Shown: positions 51,216 through 60,095 of the stretch, in pieces
Numbering within the stretch: the stretch's first letter is position 1
Layout of the letters: every line of letters begins with the position of its first letter
DNA from: Nostocoides sp. F2B08
Lineage (GTDB): Bacteria; Actinomycetota; Actinomycetes; Actinomycetales; Dermatophilaceae
Assembly (NCBI RefSeq): GCF_009184895.1
Contig: NZ_WESE01000001.1
Coordinates: 558,001-622,000, forward strand
Reading direction: 5' to 3'
Length of the DNA: 64,000 bases
Notes under the pieces: generated by a model
Told to the model about the DNA's origin: nothing
Databases searched by the model: none
The model's input: the letters and a program-made list of their open reading frames with translations, nothing else
Made by a program: the position numbers and the translations under genes

Positions 51216-52312
51216 GCCCCCACACCACGAGCGCGCGGCCCGCGCCCCACGCCTGGACCTACGAGGAGATCGCCGCGGTCCTCGTCAGGGCCGCACCCGA
51301 CGAGGTCGTCGTCGAGGTGGGGACGTCCGGATCGACCGGCACCCCGAAGATCGCGCGGCTCACCCGGAGCGCCCTCACCGCGAGCGCCGAGGCGACCCTC
51401 GAGGTGCTCGGCGGACCGGGGCAATGGCTGCTCGCCACCCCCACCACCCACATCGCGGGGATCCAGGTGCTCGTCCGCTCGGTGCTCGCGGCTGCCCCAC
51501 CGGCCGTCCTCGGAGGTCGCTTCACCACCGAGTCGTTCGCGTCGGCAGCCGGGCGGCTGGACCATGAGCGTCGCTACAGCGCCCTGGTCCCCACCCAGGT
51601 GCGGCGGCTGCTGGACCGCCCGGAGGGCAGGACGGCCCTGTCCGGGCTGGACGCCGTGCTGGTCGGCGGCGCCTCGGTCCCTACCGCACTGCGGGCGGAG
51701 GCCGAGGCGGCCGGCGTCCACCTCGTTGCGACCTACGGCATGAGCGAGACGGCCGGGGGCTGCGTCTACGGCGGCCGGCCGCTACCGGTGACCCGAATGC
51801 GGATCGCCGATCCCGACTCGCACGGAGTCGGAGTGATCGAGCTCGCCGGCGCCACGCTCGCCCTCGGCTACGCCGACCGCCCGAGCCAGTCGGCCACCGC
51901 CTTCCGGACCGAGCCGGACGGGAGCCGCTGGTTCCGCACGGACGATCTCGGTCGCATCGACGACGGGGTGCTCACCGTGCTCGGGCGTCGCGACGACGTC
52001 GTCAACACGGGCGGCCTGAAGGTCGCACCGGCGGTCGTCGAGGAGGCCGTGGCCACCGCATACCCGCGACTGGCGGACCGGTGCGTGGTGGTGGGGCTAC
52101 CGGACCCGCTCTGGGGCGAGAGCGTGACACTCGTCGTAGCGGGATCACCCGCACCGGCGCTGGACGAGGTGCGCGACCGCCTGCGTCCGCTCCTGCCGGC
52201 CACGGCACTGCCCACCCGCGTCGAGACCGTGCGCAGCATCCCCCATCTCGGACCGGGCAAGCCCGACCGGCGGTCGGTTCGCGCACTCGTGGCCGGCCCA
52301 CCGGACCGGTGA
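51212..52312 (+). CDS. menE: o-Succinylbenzoate-CoA ligase
   Basis: Adenylate-forming enzyme that activates o-succinylbenzoate for MenB, 366 residues, shorter than the 450-490 of Bacillus MenE because the N-terminal subdomain is reduced, as in other actinobacteria. Motifs: VEVGTSGSTGTPKIARLT (P-loop), ATYGMSETAGGCVYGG, RWFRTDDLGRIDDGVLTVLG, NTGGLKVAPAVVEEAV and the C-terminal PGKPDRRSV with the catalytic Lys. ATG overlaps the YwiC-like stop, which overrides a longer in-frame reading from 50591. Confidence 0.93.
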   Translation: MSPHTTSARPAPHAWTYEEIAAVLVRAAPDEVVVEVGTSGSTGTPKIARLTRSALTASAEATLEVLGGPGQWLLATPTTHIAGIQVLVRSVLAAAPPAVLGGRFTTESFASAAGRLDHERRYSALVPTQVRRLLDRPEGRTALSGLDAVLVGGASVPTALRAEAEAAGVHLVATYGMSETAGGCVYGGRPLPVTRMRIADPDSHGVGVIELAGATLALGYADRPSQSATAFRTEPDGSRWFRTDDLGRIDDGVLTVLGRRDDVVNTGGLKVAPAVVEEAVATAYPRLADRCVVVGLPDPLWGESVTLVVAGSPAPALDEVRDRLRPLLPATALPTRVETVRSIPHLGPGKPDRRSVRALVAGPPDR

Positions 52313-52337
52313 CGCCACAGCCAGGACCGAGTGGCCG

Positions 52338-53225
52338 CTAGCCGATCAGGCGGACGCTGAGGACCAGGCCGACGCCGAACAGCACCGCATAGAGCAGCTC
52401 GTATGCGCCGGTCGCCGCCAGCAGCGGGATGAGGTCCCGCCCGGTGGCACCCGAGCGCAGTGCCTGCACCGGCCGCACGAGCAGGCCGAGCGCGAGCAGA
52501 GCCAGGAGCACGAGCGGGTGGGTGGCCGCCACGGCCACGACGCAGGCGACCGAGATCGCCACGAGGAGCAGGTAGAAGTTGCGTGTCCTGCCGTCGCCGA
52601 GCCGCACCGCCAGGGTGCGCTTGCCGTGCTCGGTGTCGGTCGGGATGTCGCGCAGGTTGTTCGCCACGAGGATCGCGGACGCGATCGCGCCGACCCCGAC
52701 CGCACCGAGGACGCCGGGCCAGGTCAGCTGTCCGGCCTGGGTCCACAGCGTCCCGAGCGTCGCGAAGAGCCCGAAGAAGACGAACACGTAGACCTCGCCG
52801 AGACCGCGGTAGCCGTAGGGGTTGTCGCCTCCGGTGTACCGCCACGCGGCCACGATCGCGGCCGCCCCGAGGATGAGGAGGACCCAGGCCCCCGAGAGGG
52901 CGACGAGAGTGAGACCCGCCAGGGCGGCCAGGCCGAAGAAGCCGAACGCGACGATCTTGACGTTCTCCGCCTTGGCGCGCCCGCCGCCGACGAGCCGCGC
53001 CGGTCCGGCCCGGTCGGCGTCGGTCCCCCGCACCCCGTCGCTGTAGTCGTTGGCGTAGTTGACGGCGATCTGCAGGCACACCGAGACGATGAGCGCCAGC
53101 AGGGCCAGGCCGAGGTCCTCGGAGTCGACAGCCATCGCCGCGGCGGTGCCGACGACGACGGGCGCGACAGCGGCCGGAAGGGTACGCGGGCGCGCACCGT
53201 CGATCCATTGGGCGGGGGTGGCCAC
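52338..53225 (-). CDS. menA: 1,4-Dihydroxy-2-naphthoate polyprenyltransferase
   Basis: UbiA-family membrane prenyltransferase attaching the polyprenyl tail, 295 residues, eight to nine hydrophobic segments. First Asp-rich motif NYANDYSDGVRGTDADR and second motif NNLRDIPTDTEHGKRTL are intact. N-terminal QWIDGARPRTLPAAVAPVVV is typical. GTG start preceded by GAGGA about 10 nt upstream. Its donor is likely made by the synthase at 23270-24343. Convergent with menE. Confidence 0.95.
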   Translation of the reverse strand: MATPAQWIDGARPRTLPAAVAPVVVGTAAAMAVDSEDLGLALLALIVSVCLQIAVNYANDYSDGVRGTDADRAGPARLVGGGRAKAENVKIVAFGFFGLAALAGLTLVALSGAWVLLILGAAAIVAAWRYTGGDNPYGYRGLGEVYVFVFFGLFATLGTLWTQAGQLTWPGVLGAVGVGAIASAILVANNLRDIPTDTEHGKRTLAVRLGDGRTRNFYLLLVAISVACVVAVAATHPLVLLALLALGLLVRPVQALRSGATGRDLIPLLAATGAYELLYAVLFGVGLVLSVRLIG

Positions 53226-53283
53226 GGGCGGTCGTCCTCAGGTGTGGGTGCGGTATGGGTGGCGATGTCGCTGCGGAACGGGA

Positions 53284-53541
53284 CTAGAGCCCGCGCAGGA
53301 AGTCGGGATCGTCATCCGGCCCGAGCGGACCGCGACGGCGGCCCCCACCGCGATCCGGACGAGCGCGTTCCTTGCCCGCCAGAAGCCATCCGAGCGGACC
53401 GAGGAAGGGGACCACGACGATGAGGATGAGCCAGAACGTCTTGGCGATCCCGCGGACCCTGCTCTGGTCGGTCTGGATGCAGTCGACGAGTGCATAGATC
53501 GCCAGCCCCAGACCGATGAGAACGGGAACGACTCGGGTCAT
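53284..53541 (-). CDS. PLD nuclease N-terminal domain-like membrane protein
   Basis: 85 residues with two hydrophobic segments (about 3-20 and 34-54). LGLAIYALVDCIQTDQSRVR and WLILIVVVPFLGPLGWLLAG match the small PLDc_N family common in actinobacteria. The last 28 residues are polar, Arg/Gly/Asp-rich. Function unknown. It stands alone with 58 bp to menA and 75 bp to the next gene. Confidence 0.8.
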   Translation of the reverse strand: MTRVVPVLIGLGLAIYALVDCIQTDQSRVRGIAKTFWLILIVVVPFLGPLGWLLAGKERARPDRGGGRRRGPLGPDDDPDFLRGL

Positions 53542-53616
53542 AGCGGTATCGTCGCACGTCGTCCTGGGAGGCCAGGACGGTGCCGGTGTGAGCCCGGTCG
53601 CCTGGTCGTTCCCCGG

Positions 53617-53901
53617 CTAACGGAACGAGTCATCGACCTCGGCGTCCTCGGCGTCCTCGTCCCCCGGTTCGTCCTGCCGACGGGCTGCCTTGGCGGCGGT
53701 GCGCTCCTCGATCCGGTGGGCCATCTGGGCGCTGAAGCGCTCCCGCATCGGTCGCAAGGTGAAGTACGAGATGACCATCGAGGTCAGTGCAGCTGCGATG
53801 ACGAGGTAGGGAAGCTCGGTCTCCGACCGCAGTCCCAGGAGCCAGAAGACGTAGAGGCAGGCGCCGAAGACGAGCAGGCGTAGCAGGGTGTACTGGATCA
53901 T
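53617..53901 (-). CDS. DUF4229-type small membrane protein
   Basis: 94 residues, two transmembrane segments (about 5-23 and 31-48). YTLLRLLVFGACLYVFWLLG and VISYFTLRPMRERFSAQMAH resemble the actinobacterial DUF4229 family. The C-terminal 30 residues are very acidic (DEPGDEDAEDAEVDDSF). It follows ccsB by 10 bp in the same direction, so it is probably the end of the cytochrome c maturation transcript. Function unknown. Confidence 0.75.
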   Translation of the reverse strand: MIQYTLLRLLVFGACLYVFWLLGLRSETELPYLVIAAALTSMVISYFTLRPMRERFSAQMAHRIEERTAAKAARRQDEPGDEDAEDAEVDDSFR

Positions 53902-53911
53902 CGAGGTGCCG

Positions 53912-54961
53912 TCACAGCCCGGAGTAGGAGTGCTGTCCGACGAAGAACAGGTTGACGACGGTGTAGTTGATGATGATGCAGACGAAGCCGGCCAACGCGA
54001 TCCATGTGGCCCGCTGCTTGGACCAGCCGCTCGTCACCCGGGCGTGCAGGTAGGCGGCGTAGACGACCCAGATGATGAAGGTCCACACCTCCTTGGGGTC
54101 CCAGTTCCAGTAGGACGCCCACGCCTGACGCGCCCAGATCGCGCCCGCGATGAGGGTGAAGGTCCACAGCGGGAAGGCCACCACGTGCAGGCCGTAGGTC
54201 AGCCGCTCCAGCGTGCGCGCCGGCGGGAAACGGTTCAGGACCGACGTCGCCCCCGACCGCTCCACGGAGTCCTGCCACAGATAGAGGATGCCGGTCATCG
54301 CGCCGATGAAGAACACCGCCGACGCCAGGACCGCGACGGTCACATGGATGACGAGCCAGTACGACTGGAGCGACGGCATCAGCTCCGCGGCCTCCGTGTA
54401 CCACGAGACGAGCGCGACGCCGAGGACGAGCAGCACGGGCGCGACGACGAAGAGCCCGAGCCAGCGCAGGTCACGGCGCGTCGACCACACGGCGAACGCG
54501 ATGAGCGCGGCCAGGCAGGCGGTGACGGCGAACTCGAACAGGTTGCCGAGCGGAGCCCGCTGCACGGACAGACCGCGGAGGAGGACCGAGAGCGTGAGCA
54601 GACCGGTGCTCAGCCACGTCAGCGTGATCGCGATGCCACCGAGCTTGCGGGCCCCGGCAGAGACCCCCTCGTCGCGGTCCACGTCGACCGGCCCGCGCCC
54701 GACGGCACGGCGCGGTGCCGGAGCGGCCGGGCGGGTGCTCTCGACCGTGTCCGCGGCCTCGGCGGTCGCCGTGCCCGCGCCGACGAGCGAGCGGTCGGGG
54801 GTCGCGTCCGCTTCGGCGTCCCGGCGAGCCTCCTTCAGCTCCGAGCGCGCGGGCATGAGTCCGGCGAGGTAGCCGGCGAAGGCCAGCATCGCCAGGGTGA
54901 GCACCCCCATCGCGGAGTACAGCGCGTAGTTCGCGTAGGTGGCCAGCTCTTCGTAGGTCAT
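53912..54961 (-). CDS. ccsB: Cytochrome c biogenesis protein CcsB (CcsA/ResC-type heme handling protein)
   Basis: System II heme-export and ligation membrane protein, 349 residues, eight or so hydrophobic segments. The tryptophan-rich heme-binding motif is WARQAWASYWNWDPKEVWTF, followed by IIWVVYAAYLHARVTSGWSK; conserved His residues occur at SYWLVIHVTVAVLASAVFFI and YGLHVVAFPLW. The N-terminal third includes a polar insertion (about 55-110). Starts 4 nt after resB. Works with ResB to attach heme to apocytochrome c outside the membrane. Confidence 0.93.
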   Translation of the reverse strand: MTYEELATYANYALYSAMGVLTLAMLAFAGYLAGLMPARSELKEARRDAEADATPDRSLVGAGTATAEAADTVESTRPAAPAPRRAVGRGPVDVDRDEGVSAGARKLGGIAITLTWLSTGLLTLSVLLRGLSVQRAPLGNLFEFAVTACLAALIAFAVWSTRRDLRWLGLFVVAPVLLVLGVALVSWYTEAAELMPSLQSYWLVIHVTVAVLASAVFFIGAMTGILYLWQDSVERSGATSVLNRFPPARTLERLTYGLHVVAFPLWTFTLIAGAIWARQAWASYWNWDPKEVWTFIIWVVYAAYLHARVTSGWSKQRATWIALAGFVCIIINYTVVNLFFVGQHSYSGL

Positions 54962-54965
54962 CGCC

Positions 54966-56579
54966 TCAGGTCTTCCGGGAACGGTCCGGGTCGGGATCGA
55001 GATCCTCCCGGAGGTCTTCGAGCAGCGACTCCAGGCCGGTGTCGTCGGCCTTGGCCATCGCCGCCATGGTCACTACGGTACGACCCTCGACGGAGTCCGC
55101 ACGCACCCGGGCGAACACTCGGCGACGGGGGACGACGAGGGTGAGGATGAGGCCGCCCAGCGCGAGCAGGGCGGAGGCCAGGGTCAGCCAGCGACCCGGG
55201 TCGTGACGCACGGAGATGCCGGCGAACCGCTCGACCGACTCGAACGTGATCGATCCCCGGTCCCCGGGTAGCTCCACGGTGTCCCCCGGCTCGAGCCAGA
55301 GGCGGAAGGCGTCGGTGCCCTCCTCGTTCGTCAGCTGAGTCATCTCGTCGGTGTCCAGGCGGAAGACCGACTGTGGCCGACCGTCCGGGAACAGCTCCCC
55401 CTCGTAGACCGTGAGCGCGAGCGCCGGCTGGAGCGCGTCCGGGAAGATCGACTGGGGTCCGCCATCCTCGGTGATGACGGCCGTGGGGAGGAACCAGCCG
55501 ACGAAACCCAGGCCCGGGTCGGCAGCGGCGACCTTGACCGCACCGACCGACTGGTAGTTGTTGTCCTGGGGCAGGAAGGTCGTGGGGCCGGTGTACAGCA
55601 CCTCACCCGCCGCATCCCGAACGGTGATGACGGGGGCATATCCGTTGCCGAGGAGGAACACCGAGGCGCCGTCGAGCTCGAGCGGCGCGTTGACCTTGAT
55701 GATGGTCTCACGTGCGACCCCGTTCTCCGTGGCGGTGACGTAGGCGGTGAAGTCCCGCGGCATGCCGAACTGGCCCTCCGTCGTCACCTCGTCCTCGAAC
55801 TCGGCGGTGAAGTCGTCGACCCGGAGCGTGAACGGCGGGACGTCGTCGTCACCGACCCAGGGGCCCGGCGCGAAGGTGTCGAAGCGGGTCTTGGCGAAGG
55901 TCTGGCCGACGGGGACGATCGCGTCACCCTTCCAGCCCCACAGGTGGCCGGCCGCCACCCCGACGATGATGCCGATGAGGGCGAGGTGGAAGACGAGGTT
56001 GCCGGTCTCCTTGAGGTAGCCGCCCTCGGCGCTCAGGGTGCCGGGCTGATGCCTGTGGACCCGGTAGCGGCGGCGGCGCAGCGCCCGCTCCAGCCGGTCG
56101 AGCGTGTCCTCGCCGGCGCCGGCTTCGACCTCGAGAACGGAGTGGGTCGCCAGGCGCTCCAACCGGGCCGGTGTGCGCGGCGGCGGCTGGCGCATCGCGT
56201 CCCAGTGCACCCGGGTGCGTGGCAGCACGCAGCCCACGAGTGAGATGAACAGCAGCAGGTAGATGCTCGCGAACCACGGTGAGGAGTAGACGTCGAAGAA
56301 GCCCAACCGGTCCAGGATCGGTCCCGCGGTCGGGTGGTCGGCGATCCAGTCCGCAGTGCGGGTCGCGTCGATGTTCCGCTGCGGGAAAACCGATCCGGGC
56401 ACGGCCGCGACCGCGAGCATGAGGAGGAGGAACAGGGCCGTCCGCATGCTCGTGAGCTGGCGCCACAGGAAGCGCAGCCAGCCCCGGGCGTCCAGGGTCG
56501 GCTGGGTCACCGGGTCGGTCGACCGTCCGGCCGTTCCCGCGGTCACGGGGTCGGTTCCGTCGTCGGTGATCCTCGGCAT
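54966..56579 (-). CDS. resB: Cytochrome c biogenesis protein ResB
   Basis: System II partner of CcsB, 537 residues. Three N-terminal membrane segments (after RFLWRQLTSMRTALFLLLML; around IYLLLFISLVGCVLPR; and ETGNLVFHLALIGIIVGVAA) and one C-terminal segment (LTLASALLALGGLILTLVVP) bracket a large extracytoplasmic domain (about 190-460). RTRVHWDAMRQPPPRTPARL and LPRTR are family features. Overlaps ccdA by 1 nt. Confidence 0.93.
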   Translation of the reverse strand: MPRITDDGTDPVTAGTAGRSTDPVTQPTLDARGWLRFLWRQLTSMRTALFLLLMLAVAAVPGSVFPQRNIDATRTADWIADHPTAGPILDRLGFFDVYSSPWFASIYLLLFISLVGCVLPRTRVHWDAMRQPPPRTPARLERLATHSVLEVEAGAGEDTLDRLERALRRRRYRVHRHQPGTLSAEGGYLKETGNLVFHLALIGIIVGVAAGHLWGWKGDAIVPVGQTFAKTRFDTFAPGPWVGDDDVPPFTLRVDDFTAEFEDEVTTEGQFGMPRDFTAYVTATENGVARETIIKVNAPLELDGASVFLLGNGYAPVITVRDAAGEVLYTGPTTFLPQDNNYQSVGAVKVAAADPGLGFVGWFLPTAVITEDGGPQSIFPDALQPALALTVYEGELFPDGRPQSVFRLDTDEMTQLTNEEGTDAFRLWLEPGDTVELPGDRGSITFESVERFAGISVRHDPGRWLTLASALLALGGLILTLVVPRRRVFARVRADSVEGRTVVTMAAMAKADDTGLESLLEDLREDLDPDPDRSRKT

Positions 56580-57418
56580 CAGAACGCCACCTCGAAGCCG
56601 GCGAGCCAGTTGGCCTGCACCCAGCGGTTGAGGCTCTCCCACACGCCGGTGACCAGAAGCACGCCCACGAGCAGCAGGAAGCCGCCACCCACCAGCTGGA
56701 TCCCGCGCTGGTGGACGCGCAGCCGCTCCGACCAGCGGGCCGAGCGTTCGTAGCCGGCGGCGATGAGGACGAAGGGCAGCCCGAGACCGAGACAGTATGC
56801 GACGGCCACCCCGGTGGCCCGCGTCAGGTCGGGATCAAGGCTGGACAGCATCGCGAACAGCGCGATGAGGGTCGGCCCCGTGCACGGCGCCCACCCCAGG
56901 GCGAAGGTCGCCCCGAGAAGAGGTGCTCCGGCCAGGCCGGTCCTGGGCCGGACCGAGAGCCGCGCCGTGCGCTGGGTCCCCATCCCCATGAAGACGAGAG
57001 CCAGGACGATGACGACGACCCCGCCGATCCGGGAGAGCAGGACACGGTGTTCGACGAAGACCCGACCGATGGAGGTCACGAAGATGGTCGCGAGGATGAA
57101 CACGATCGAGAAGCCCAGCACGAACAGGGCGGAGCCGAGCACCATCCGGTGCCGTCGGCGTTGACTCAGAGAGACGTCCGAGAGCCCCGTGACATAGCCG
57201 AGGTAGCCCGGGACGAGTGGCAGGACGCAGGGTGAGAGGAACGAGACCAGTCCGGCCAGCACCGCGAACCCGAGGGCCAGCGGGAGCGGACCGGCCGCGA
57301 CGGTCTCCGTGACGTCGGCGAGCGGGAGTGGACCGGCACGGAAGATCGCAGTGACGTCGGCGAGCGGGAGTGGACCGGCACGGAAGATCGCAGTGACGTC
57401 ACCCATCGCCGCCGCCAT
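56579..57418 (-). CDS. ccdA: Cytochrome c biogenesis protein CcdA with repeated N-terminus
   Basis: Membrane thiol reductase carrying electrons to ResA, 279 residues. Six hydrophobic segments after residue 45; redox Cys in LSPCVLPLVPGYLGYV and LGWAPCTGPTLIALF. The N-terminus before TM1 consists of three 14-residue repeats (DVTAIFRAGPLPLA twice, then a diverged DVTETVAAGPLPLA), encoded by a 42-bp tandem duplication. ATG at 57418 overlaps resA by 20 bp; a second ATG at 57406 (closer to resA's stop) is equally possible. Later starts inside the repeats would restore a normal length of about 240. Confidence 0.92.
   Translation of the reverse strand: MAAAMGDVTAIFRAGPLPLADVTAIFRAGPLPLADVTETVAAGPLPLALGFAVLAGLVSFLSPCVLPLVPGYLGYVTGLSDVSLSQRRRHRMVLGSALFVLGFSIVFILATIFVTSIGRVFVEHRVLLSRIGGVVVIVLALVFMGMGTQRTARLSVRPRTGLAGAPLLGATFALGWAPCTGPTLIALFAMLSSLDPDLTRATGVAVAYCLGLGLPFVLIAAGYERSARWSERLRVHQRGIQLVGGGFLLLVGVLLVTGVWESLNRWVQANWLAGFEVAF
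57309..57400. repeat. 42-bp perfect tandem duplication in the 5' end of ccdA
   Basis: Copies 57309-57350 and 57351-57392 are identical over 42 bp, with 8 further identical bases to 57400. A diverged third unit precedes them at about 57267-57308. The period is a multiple of three, so the frame is kept and each unit encodes 14 residues. Confidence 0.93.
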
Positions 57419-58010
57419 CTCCGTCCTGGAGCACGTCCTCCACGAGCCCGATCAACGTGGCCCGGGTCAGCGGACCGGCGACCGTGGCGGCGATGCGACC
57501 CTCCTGGTCGATGACGAGTGTGGTCGGTGTGGCCTGGGCCCGACCCTGCAGCTCCAGCGGCAGGATCCCGTCCTCGTCGGCCAGTGAGGGGTAGGTCATC
57601 CCGTACCGCGCGGCGAAGGCCGCCCCGGTCTGGGGTGACTCGCGGAAGTTCAGCCCCACCATCGTGACCGGGGCGTCCATCGACTGGATCTCCTCCCAGG
57701 CGGCGACGAGCTCGGGGGTCTCCTCGACGCACGGCGGACACCACGAGCCCCACTTGTTCAGGACGACGACCGATCCGCGCTGGTCCTCCAGGGACCACTC
57801 GTCGCCGGTGACCGTGGGCCCGCTCAAGGTGACCGGTTCGAGGCGGTCCTCGGGTGCATAACGGACGATCTCTCCGTCGCCCGAGATGTAGCTCTTGTTG
57901 TCTCCTGCGCTGGCCTGCTCGGCCAGCTCCGAGCTCTCGGTCGAGCATCCGGAGAGCAGCGTGAGACTCACCAGGGCCGTGGCGAGCACGGCCCGAACCG
58001 GTCGACTCAT
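57399..58010 (-). CDS. resA: Thioredoxin-like lipoprotein (ResA/TlpA family)
   Basis: Reduces apocytochrome c cysteines before heme attachment, 203 residues. Lipoprotein signal: AVLATALVSLTLLSGC with lipobox Cys22. Thioredoxin fold with active site NKWGSWCPPCVEETPEL, followed by GLNFRESPQTGAAFAARYGM and the cis-Pro segment QATPTTLVIDQEG. The start overlaps the stop of the histidine phosphatase (ATGA) and the end overlaps ccdA. Confidence 0.92.
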   Translation of the reverse strand: MSRPVRAVLATALVSLTLLSGCSTESSELAEQASAGDNKSYISGDGEIVRYAPEDRLEPVTLSGPTVTGDEWSLEDQRGSVVVLNKWGSWCPPCVEETPELVAAWEEIQSMDAPVTMVGLNFRESPQTGAAFAARYGMTYPSLADEDGILPLELQGRAQATPTTLVIDQEGRIAATVAGPLTRATLIGLVEDVLQDGDGGGDG

Positions 58011-58654
58011 GCGCCGGCCACCTTGCTCGCGAGCGGCAGCAATGACCCCGCCGGCTCGGTGTACTCGACACCGGTCAACTCCCCGTTGCCGTCGAAGCAC
58101 AGCGTCGTCAGGGACGCGAGAGTGCACTCGCGGCGCCGCGGATCGTGCCAGAGCCGTCGCCCTTCGGCGGCCATCCTGGCAGTCCAGATCGGCAGCTGGT
58201 GGCTGACGACGACCGCCTCGTGGCCCCACGCCACGTCCCGGGCGGCGAGGACTGCCGGAACCATCCGGTCTCGGATGTCGGTGTAGGCCTCGCCCCAGCT
58301 GGGCCGGAACGGGTTGAGCGCGAGCGGCAGGTTGGCGAGTCGGATCAGACCCTGTCCTCCGGCGACGGCGCGGCCCTCGAAGCGATTGTCGGCCTCGATC
58401 ACGCGGTCGTCGATGACGAGCTCGAGCCCGGTGCGCTCGAGCAACGGCTGAGCCGTCTGCTGAGCCCGCTCGAGGGGAGAGGAGACGAGGTGGACGATGT
58501 CGTTCTCCCCGAGTGCGTCGGCGACCATGGCCGCCATCCGGTGGCCCAGCTCGGAGAGCAGGAAGCCGGGCAGCCGGCCGTAGAGGATCTTCTCGGGGTT
58601 GAAGACCTCACCGTGGCGCAGGAGGTGGACCCGCGTGGAGGGGGCTGCTGGCAT
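58007..58654 (-). CDS. Histidine phosphatase family protein
   Basis: 215 residues. The phosphoglycerate-mutase-like signature HLLRHGEVFNPEKILYGRLP contains the catalytic RHG, SSPLERAQQTAQPLLE the second Arg, and AVVVSHQLPIW the second His. Substrate unknown; members next to ccs/res genes are common in actinobacteria. First gene of the resA-ccdA-resB-ccsB transcript, with a GACAAT box 6 nt before the ATG. Confidence 0.9.
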   Translation of the reverse strand: MPAAPSTRVHLLRHGEVFNPEKILYGRLPGFLLSELGHRMAAMVADALGENDIVHLVSSPLERAQQTAQPLLERTGLELVIDDRVIEADNRFEGRAVAGGQGLIRLANLPLALNPFRPSWGEAYTDIRDRMVPAVLAARDVAWGHEAVVVSHQLPIWTARMAAEGRRLWHDPRRRECTLASLTTLCFDGNGELTGVEYTEPAGSLLPLASKVAGA

Positions 58655-58660
58655 GGCTCG

Positions 58661-58666
58661 ATTGTC
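58661..58666 (-). promoter_or_regulatory. Putative -10 box, leaderless promoter of the phosphatase-ccs operon
   Basis: GACAAT on the minus strand, 6 nt before ATG at 58654. Confidence 0.45.
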
Positions 58667-58690
58667 CCAAATGTTCCTGGGTGCTCCCTG

Positions 58691-60085
58691 TCAGGGAGCC
58701 TGCCCGGCAGCGGCTCGAGCCGCGCCGGGGAGGGCGTCGAGAACAGTCTGGACCGCCTCGTCGTCGTGCGCGGCGCTGACGAACCACGACTCGAACGCGC
58801 TCGGCGGCAGGTGGACTCCCTGCTCGAGCATGGCGTGGAAGAAGCGGCCGAAGGCCGCGGTGTCCTGTTGCCGGGCATCGTCGTAGTCGCGGACCTCCTC
58901 GTCCTGGAAGAACACCGAGAACATCGACCCGGCCCACTGGACCCGGTGCGGGACCCCGGCCTCGGTCAGCGCACCCGAGGCCGCGTCGGCGATCGTGCCG
59001 GACACCTCGGCGAGACGCGCGTAGACCTCGTCCGTGCAGGCCTGCAGCGTGGCCAGTCCCGCAGCGGTCGCGACCGGGTTACCGGACAGCGTTCCGGCCT
59101 GGTACACGGGCCCCTCGGGGGCGAGCATCGCCATGACGTCGGCACGGCCGCCGAACGCCGCGGCGGGAAACCCGCCGCCCATGACCTTGCCGAACGTGAA
59201 GAGGTCAGGAGCTCCGTCCTCGGTCGGGCCCTCGAGCCCGAACCACCCGCTGCGACTGCACCGGAATCCGGTCATCACCTCGTCGGAGATGAGGAGCGCG
59301 CCATGGCGGCGGGTGAGCGTACGCAGGGCCGCGGTGAACCCCGGCGCCGGCGGGACGACGCCCATATTGCCCGCGGCGGCCTCGGTGATGACGGCGGCCA
59401 CCCGCTCGCCGTGCTCGGCGAACGCCGCCTCGAGTGCACCGATGTCGTTGTAGGGCAGCACCACGGTCTCGGCCGCCGACTCGGGCGGCACGCCCGCCGA
59501 GTCCGGGAGGGCGAGGGTCGCGACCCCCGACCCCGCCGCCGCGAGGAGGGAGTCGACGTGGCCGTGGTAGCAGCCGGCGAACTTGACGACGAGGGTGCGA
59601 CCGGTGAAACCACGCGCCAGCCGGATGGCGCTCATCGTGGCCTCGGTGCCGCTCGAGACCAGACGAAGCCTCTCCACCGGCGCGACCCGGGCGACGATCT
59701 CCTCGGCGAGCAGGAGCTCGTTCTCGCTCGGGGTGCCGAAGGAGAAGCCGCGTGACGCCGCCTCCTGGACCGCCTGCAGCACGTGAGGGTGCGCGTGGCC
59801 CAGGATCATCGGCCCCCACGAGCAGATCAGGTCGACGTAACGCCGACCGTCGACATCCGTCAGCCACGGGCCCGATGCCGAGGCCATGAACCTCGGCGTG
59901 CCGCCGACGGCGCGGAAGGCGCGGACCGGACTGTTGACGCCGCCGGGGACGATCCGGCGTGAGCGGGCCAGCAGCTCACTCGAGCGGGGGGTCTTCTCGG
60001 ACGGCATCCTCTCGGGTGGGGCAGTGGGGGGCGGGGTCGTCTCGGACAAGGTCCGGTGGGGGTCGGACATGATCTCCTCGGTCAT
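58691..60085 (-). CDS. hemL: Glutamate-1-semialdehyde 2,1-aminomutase
   Basis: PLP enzyme making 5-aminolevulinate in the C5 heme pathway, 464 residues. [59 protein letters not shown] and the PLP-lysine segment [19 protein letters not shown] are canonical, as are [14 protein letters not shown] and [10 protein letters not shown]. The N-terminus carries about 35 extra residues rich in Pro/Thr; ATG at 60070 is an alternative start. Follows marR by 10 bp. Confidence 0.95.
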   Translation of the reverse strand: MTEEIMSDPHRTLSETTPPPTAPPERMPSEKTPRSSELLARSRRIVPGGVNSPVRAFRAVGGTPRFMASASGPWLTDVDGRRYVDLICSWGPMILGHAHPHVLQAVQEAASRGFSFGTPSENELLLAEEIVARVAPVERLRLVSSGTEATMSAIRLARGFTGRTLVVKFAGCYHGHVDSLLAAAGSGVATLALPDSAGVPPESAAETVVLPYNDIGALEAAFAEHGERVAAVITEAAAGNMGVVPPAPGFTAALRTLTRRHGALLISDEVMTGFRCSRSGWFGLEGPTEDGAPDLFTFGKVMGGGFPAAAFGGRADVMAMLAPEGPVYQAGTLSGNPVATAAGLATLQACTDEVYARLAEVSGTIADAASGALTEAGVPHRVQWAGSMFSVFFQDEEVRDYDDARQQDTAAFGRFFHAMLEQGVHLPPSAFESWFVSAAHDDEAVQTVLDALPGAARAAAGQAP

Positions 60086-60095
60086 CGCGCGCTCC

